This document shows, piece by piece, positions 58,780 to 64,000 of a stretch of 64,000 nt of DNA. The number at the start of each line of letters is the position of its first letter. The first letter of the stretch is position 1. A model generated the notes under the pieces. That model had not been told where the DNA came from and searched no databases. It saw only the letters and a program-made list of their open reading frames with translations. A program made the position numbers and the translations under genes. The stretch covers positions 744,001 to 808,000 of the forward strand of contig JAGPXD010000001.1 of NCBI GenBank assembly GCA_020746995.1. The letters run 5' to 3'. This DNA comes from Plectosphaerella cucumerina. Lineage: Eukaryota > Ascomycota > Sordariomycetes > Glomerellales > Plectosphaerellaceae.

Positions 58780-60555
58780 CCGCCTCTCCCGATCGACAGA
58801 TACACTCCCCGACAACGCGCCGGCATGACAACCGCGTCAGCCAGCCGGCCATTATATCCCGCTGCTTTGGAGTTTGTGACCCGGCGCAGGTGCCGGGCCC
58901 CTGCCGCGGAAAGGGAAGGCGCAAGAACGAACCCCATAGACTTCTTTCTTTGTTTGATTAATCGAAATCGAGGAGGGGGGAGGAGGAGGAGCCGGCTCTC
59001 TGCACACACACGCACACACACGATAGAAAGGGAACCTGGAAAATATGGAGAGAGCACCGCCCTCCCCTCCCCCCCTCCTTCCCACGCGTGTGCGTTTGTA
59101 CAGGCTAGGTGTAATGTTATCCTAGATACCGGTGAATTTACGGCATGAGACGATACGGGTGCATCTTGCTTGCTATGCGTGGTGGGCGTGGAGGTTGTGG
59201 ATGATCTCAAGCTGCTGAGTGAGGTCTACAGCAACACGAGAGACGCTCCAGATGTTGACCATGGTTGGCCTTGCAGCTGAGATGTTTGCTGTCACTCTGT
59301 CTTGAGGACGAAGCCGGCTTTGTAAAGTCTACGGCATGTGTATGCACCAGGTATTAGGATCTTAGATAGATGATGAGCTGTCCTCTCGAGACTTCAGGCT
59401 TTCGGGACTGCAGTCTATCCCGTTGGGGGCCCTGTCGTATTCGAAACAAGTGCACGAGGGCGTTGCCAGCTGTGGTGTATCTAGTTCTGATCAATCTGCT
59501 TGAAGCTCAACCACATCAGCGGTCCTTGATCTGGTGAAAGTGCGTACATGCTCTTGCTAGTAGGTGAGTCTCAGGATGTGACGGGGTGCACCATTTGCCG
59601 GCCGCTCATGCTTGTCAGAGTAGAAGCAACGGCTGCGCCGCAGAAAGCCATGCAACGCAGGCGGTGAAAAAGTTGTCGCAAACATTCGTCCATCTCGGTT
59701 GGGCAATTCACGTACCTGTATAGTAATCGCCTCGCTCTGATGATAGTAGAGCTACTATGGGGATTTGGGGACTCTCGACAGATCGACCCTTTTTCGCTTC
59801 CTCTAGAATCAGGGCTGTGCCGAAGCTCGATGCGTGTGACGGAAACCGTGCCGACTGCTCCCGTGATGAAGTGGCAAAACGAAGAATCGCTTGTACGCAG
59901 GGAACATTCTGCATCTGACCGTATTGAGCTGACAATCGGGATGTCGTCTCGAATTTTCTGATTATTTGTCAACTTGCACGTGGAAAAGAACTGCGTTTAA
60001 TCATGGTGGCGAGTTGACAGAAGATATCTCCGATCAGGTCTTCATACTGGTCCGACAGGTAAATGCAGACCAGGCATTCTCGGCGTTATTTCATTGTACT
60101 ACCTACGTAAGTCTGAGGACAGACAAAAGTCTGGAAGTGTGTGCAAGCTGGCAACATTCTGATTATGGCGTCCTCGGTTCTTGCTCCGTGACTTACGGCC
60201 CTCTTAGCGTTCTTCATGTGCCTCGGCGAATAATCTTGATTCACCCAACGCTGGACGAGCAGAGTGAAAATGGCCACGCAAGTAGCACAACATCGTTGAC
60301 TCAGTAGAGCTTGGTCAACAACCACCAGGGATTGGCCGCAATTTTGTACCTGAATGGTTGAATCAATCAGGAAGCGGGGCAAATATCAGGAAGCTCCCCT
60401 TCTGGAAGTCTCGACCGTCTCGGGAACTCTCAATACACACGGAACAGCATGTATAAAGAGTTGTGCTCTGGGCAGTCCACGGTGGGAAATGCAGTTGTTT
60501 TGGTCAGATACTCGGAGTCGACAGATGCAGAGACGAAGATGATGTTCGAAAAAAA
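58780..60555. other. Intergenic region with AC microsatellite
   Basis: About 1.8 kb. A GGA-rich tract (58971-58991) and an interrupted AC repeat (about 59001-59021) lie in the probable 3' flank of the NADH dehydrogenase gene. From ~59100 to 60550 the DNA is AT-richer than elsewhere and holds only short frames. I see no gene. Confidence 0.5.
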
Positions 60556-62013
60556 ATGGAACAATCCAGCAACGAGACTCCTCTCGCGGAGCGAAAAGTA
60601 CAGCCATCCATCAACCAGCACAACGGTACTCAGGAATCGCCTTCAGCACAGCCTGTGGAGGTATTCGATGACGCCAGCGAGTATCCCGAAGGCGGCTTGA
60701 AGGCCTGGCTTGTGGTACTGGGCGCTTGGTGTGCCTTGGCCTCGGGCGCCGGCTGGCTAAATTCCATGGGCGTTCTGATGGCATGGATCTCCCAGAACCA
60801 GCTTCGCGATGTGCCCGAGTCCACGACCGCTTGGATTTTCAGTCTTTACGGCTTTGCGTTGTACTTCTGCGGGGCCCAGATTGGTATGCCTCTTCCTGTT
60901 ATCGATGCCGGCTAGACCATGACTGACCATACCTATTTATCAGGACCAATCTTCGACGCCCACGATATCCACCTCCTCACAATACCCGGATCCATTGGCA
61001 TGGCTACCTCTATCATGGGCTTGAGCGTTTCGACCAGTACGTTGAGCCCAGTGCCTCCACGAGGAGACTTGAAACCATACTGACTGTATGCAAAATTCTG
61101 GCATTTCTTCCTGTCCTTTGGGATTCTTGGCGGAATATCAGCCTCCATTCTGTTTTATGCAGGCATCTCAGCTGTCAGCCATTGGTTCTCTAGAGGTTCT
61201 CTAGACGGCGCTCCCTCGCAACCGGCATCGCTTTGTCCGCCGGAGGGTTGGGGGGTGTCTTTTACCCCCTAATCATCCTCTACCTCGGGCCCGCCATCGG
61301 CTTCCCATGGGCCGTCCGAGATATTGGTTTCTTCAACGTCGTCACGGGCGTGGTTGGGTGTCTTCTGGTCCGTAAACGGCTGCCGCCGAACAAGGCCAAG
61401 GGGGCGGCCATCGAGCTCAAGGCCCTCCGAGAGCCCACATACGCCGTTGTCACTCTGGCGTCCTTCCTTCTGGAGTTTACACTTGTCACGCCATACACCT
61501 TCATCTCGACGTACGCAATCGCAGAAGGGATGGACCCGCAAAAAGCATACATGCTCACAACGATCCTCAGCGCGGCTGGCTTCCCTGGTCGAATCGTGCC
61601 CAACTACTTCGCCGATCGCTACGGCGTTTTCAACGTCATGACCCTGACAGCGGTTGCGTGTATAGCCTCAATCTTTGGCCTCTGGCTGAACGCGCACAGG
61701 ATCGGCGACGGCGCAATCATTGCGTTTGCGGTTCTCTGGGGCTTTTGGTCTGGCGCGTCCATCGCGCTGGCCCCCGTTTGTATCGGAGAGACCTGCGAGA
61801 CGGAGGACTACGGCAAGAGGACTGGTACAGCCTTTTTCATTGCGAGCTTTGGTGCCCTTATGGGACCTCCTATCGCGGGAGCCATCTTGGACAGGAGTGG
61901 AGGCAACTATTTGGGGGGTCATCATCATGTCGGGGGTTTTGTACGTATTGACTGCAGCAACGTACTTCTGGGCCGGGATACTTGTGAAGAAGGGCAAGAC
62001 GAGGAGACTCTGA
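60556..62013 (+). pseudogene. Broken MFS (monocarboxylate-type) transporter gene
   Basis: The start MEQSSNETPLAERK and the first helices (EGGLKAWLVVLGAWCALASGAGW) are normal for fungal MCT-like carriers. Intron 1 (60895-60943, GTATGC...CAG) is intact. Three faults follow. Intron 2 begins GTACGT at 61037, but its expected acceptor at 61091-61093 reads CAA, not CAG, just before the FWHFFLSFGILGG block. An exact 11-bp tandem duplication at 61184-61205 shifts the frame inside SHWFS|RRRSLATG. A one-base gain near 61911-61918 (TTTGGGGGG) separates ILDRSGGNY from the last helix WGVIIMSGVLYVL, which ends at 62013. Otherwise the protein can be followed along its whole length, so the decay looks recent. 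The frame after the last fault would run to 62438 as nonsense. Confidence 0.85.
61184..61205 (+). repeat. Exact 11-bp tandem duplication inside the transporter pseudogene
   Basis: GGTTCTCTAGA occurs at 61184-61194 and again at 61195-61205. With one copy the flanking sequence reads His-Trp-Phe-Ser-Arg-Arg-Arg-Ser, the expected family sequence; with two copies the frame is lost. Confidence 0.9.
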
Positions 62014-64000
62014 AGTGTCAAGTTCAAGAGCGAGCTTCCAAGGCGGATTCTTGTCTGAGGCCAGGGTTCACTTTCAGATATCAGGGTTCAAGTCAGCTTT
62101 ATGCAATCAAAAAGCAGCCTGGCGAGAATCGACAGAGCCCTACCAAACCACACATCTTCCCCGGTCTGACCTCAAGTCGTAGCACACACAGCATTAAAGT
62201 CGAAGCACTGGAGTGGGTTACGGCCGAACACGTGACTTTCCCGATCACGACGGATGGTGATGCGGACCACAAAACACCGCTGAGCTCCTTCGGACATTTC
62301 CCCAAAAAGAAGCGGCCCAAGCCGGAGGGCCGGGAACCTGACCACCCTGCGATCCTCGCGCCTGTGCCGCTTGGACGCTGGACAGAGATGGTGGTGGGGA
62401 AAGGGGCGAGCGAGCACTTTGACCGACAAGCCGAATAAATGCCGTGATGGAAATATCCGTAATATTCTTCTTGTGAAGCCTAAGCATTGGGGCAGACGAT
62501 GGAGTATCTGCAAAAGCGGCACGAACTATTGACAGTCTATCGACCGGCGGCAGACACCCAAGTGGCCCGCTCGCTGCTGAGCCACCAAACAGGTCATGGA
62601 TTCCATGCCGCTTTAGCCCTTCAGTGAAGTCGCGCCATCGCGAACAGTTGGCACCGCCGATGAAATCTGTCACGTCCTCGAGTCCCGCAGGCCGCTCGAT
62701 TGACGTGCAGGAAGAAGCAACCGGGCGTCCGACATGTCACGTCAGCCCTGCCCACTGCTAGGTGCTTGTGCCTGTGACAGCGTAGGACGGCCCGCCCTGG
62801 GCCGGGGCGTTAGGCTTCTGTGCGAGGCGGCAGAAGAAAGCACGGCGGCGTGTTGGAGCGGGAGGCAAAAGTAAACGGGAGACACGGCTGATGGTGAGGA
62901 TGTCACACATCTGCTGATGGTTTCCAGGTGGTGTGTCGTCGGTCCTCTATGGTCTCTCGGGCCAGCGCGCTTCAACGCCGCCTGAGGAGTGGTGAAGGTC
63001 GATCAATAGACCTCACGAGCAATGACGACGTCGGGATGGATGTCCCCGACCCTTTATTGATGCGGGCTGGTGTTCGGGAAAACATGCAGTGAGCTTCCAT
63101 CTTGCCGGATGCGGCAGGGCCTGTAGGCAGGGAGCTGTGGCGCACCCCCCCTTGGAACCGCGCCGGCACGGTCTTGGCGCGGCCGTGGGAATTCGAACCT
63201 GCTTGCTCTCCTGCCCGTTCCGGGAAGCTTTTCACGAATCACACCAGGCCTCCGTCGCACAGAAGTTTGTGTGTGTCTGAGGTCCCCTCAATTTCGAGCT
63301 CATCCACCCAGGAACCCACATGTGGCCAGCTTGCCAACGTCTCTGTCGAGAATCAGGCGACTCGACATGAAAGTTCGGGGCTCAATCCCTGCCCGCATCC
63401 ATCAACATCGCCCTGGCGTGACCTGCAGGAACGGAGCGAAGCGGCCTTGTCCGTCGCATCAGAGGGTCGCGGTCGTGCATGTCCGACTCTCACTTTCGCT
63501 CTCGCTGGCCGTGTCCGACTGTCCTCGCACAGGATGGCAGGGGTGGGTTGGCGGTCGGCCCCCCCTTTGGCCCCCCTTTTGCTGCAAGCACTTGGCCGAA
63601 ATTGCGGCAAGGGCCAAGGGAGCAAATGGGAGAAAACGCCGATCAGATCGCACCGGCCAGATTGCATGAGGCTTTGCCCTTCTCGTCCTGGGTCCGGACG
63701 GCCGGCCCTCTTGCGAGCAAAGTTCAAGTTTCCCTCGGGGATTACCAGACGGTTGCCGACGGGCGAGAAAACAATAAATCAAGGTGCACCTCATCGAATT
63801 CAAGTTGCAGCGAAATCGCGTCACGGCGCAGCAGCACTGGCACAACAGCGCGGCGCCTTGCCTCGACCGGCCAACCAGACCACAGTGTCGGGACGGAGAC
63901 GGGGGGCGTGGGGAGCACATCAAAAACTCTAAACCCAGACTCGCGGTACGAATACAGGCAGCTCGGTCTTCCATCTGACCTTTCCACCTGTTCTTTGGTA
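62014..64000. other. 2-kb end of window, no gene seen
   Basis: Beyond the transporter remnant only unsupported frames occur; the longest, 63102-63932 (plus), has no domain and irregular codon use. GC content is high with short C and G runs. A gene could start beyond the window. Confidence 0.45.

Noticed and set aside
57244..58815. 523-codon open frame on the minus strand
   Set aside because: It is exactly antisense to the NADH dehydrogenase exon 2, arises from its strong third-position C bias, and its translation is Gly/Asp/Val/Leu-rich with no family resemblance.
61037..61093. Alternative AG acceptors at 61062-61066 for the transporter's second intron
   Set aside because: Joining there in the required frame runs into a TGA at about 61081 before the conserved FWHFF block.
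61184..61205. Idea that the 11-bp duplication is a tiny intron or alternative splice site
   Set aside because: Eleven bases is too short for a spliceosomal intron, and the two copies are exact tandem repeats, so duplication is the simpler reading.
63102..63932. 276-codon plus-strand frame near the window end
   Set aside because: No motif or codon bias and several competing frames of similar quality.
1..64000. CRISPR arrays, operons, integrases or transposases
   Set aside because: None seen; gene structure is eukaryotic throughout, and no terminal repeats or transposase motifs were noticed by eye. A repeat search was not possible here.

Overview
The window is nuclear DNA of a filamentous ascomycete (Pezizomycotina, probably Sordariomycetes). 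Genes are GC-rich and carry short introns of about 45-90 bases with GT...(CTGAC/CTAAC)...AG signals. Neighbours lie on either strand without operon logic, intergenic spaces are long, and the gene set is fungal: Zn2Cys6 factor, BSC6-like and MCT-like MFS carriers, FAS1 GPI protein, type II NADH dehydrogenase. The class within Pezizomycotina is inference; no rRNA or other marker is present. All exon structures were built by hand from reading frame plus splice signals and have no transcript support.

Layout. 0-4.2 kb: the 3' end of an unrecognised, highly codon-biased gene (+), a one-protein fusion of a zinc macrodomain and a class M sirtuin (+), and a two-FAS1 GPI-anchored protein (-). 5.8-6.6 kb: a secreted protein of two six-cysteine modules (-). 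8.5 kb: tRNA-Asp(GUC) (-). 8.8-19.4 kb: a hotdog thioesterase (-), a divergent CTP synthase-like protein that has lost the ATP-site lysine but keeps its glutaminase site (-), an FAD monooxygenase (+), a 12-exon secreted subtilase with PA domain (-) and a small EthD protein (-). 20.8-34.2 kb: a small two-TM protein (+), an Aro80-like Zn2Cys6 regulator (-), a PTC1-like PP2C phosphatase (-), ESCRT-III Vps2 (-) and the mitofusin Fzo1 (+). 36.7-51.0 kb: an ADF-H protein with a PH-like tail (+), an ADAL-type N6-methyl-AMP deaminase (-), Tom22 (-), a BSC6-like MFS carrier with a 15-base exon (-), a coiled-coil protein of unknown role (-) and a single-pass proline-rich membrane protein (-). 51.0-56.9 kb: no gene that I can support. 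56.9-62 kb: a mitochondrial external-type NADH dehydrogenase (+) and an MFS carrier gene broken by at least three separate lesions (+). 62-64 kb: nothing recognisable.

How they fit together. Three genes serve mitochondria (FZO1, TOM22, NDE), but they are scattered among unrelated genes and I see no functional cluster. The 8.8-19.4 kb block (thioesterase, CTP synthase-like, FMO, protease, EthD) looks more accessory than the rest. It lacks a PKS, NRPS or terpene core enzyme, so calling it a pathway would be speculation. The points most worth following are the macro-sirtuin fusion, the CTP synthase-like predicted pseudo-synthetase with the dyad in its shared promoter, and the recently decayed transporter.
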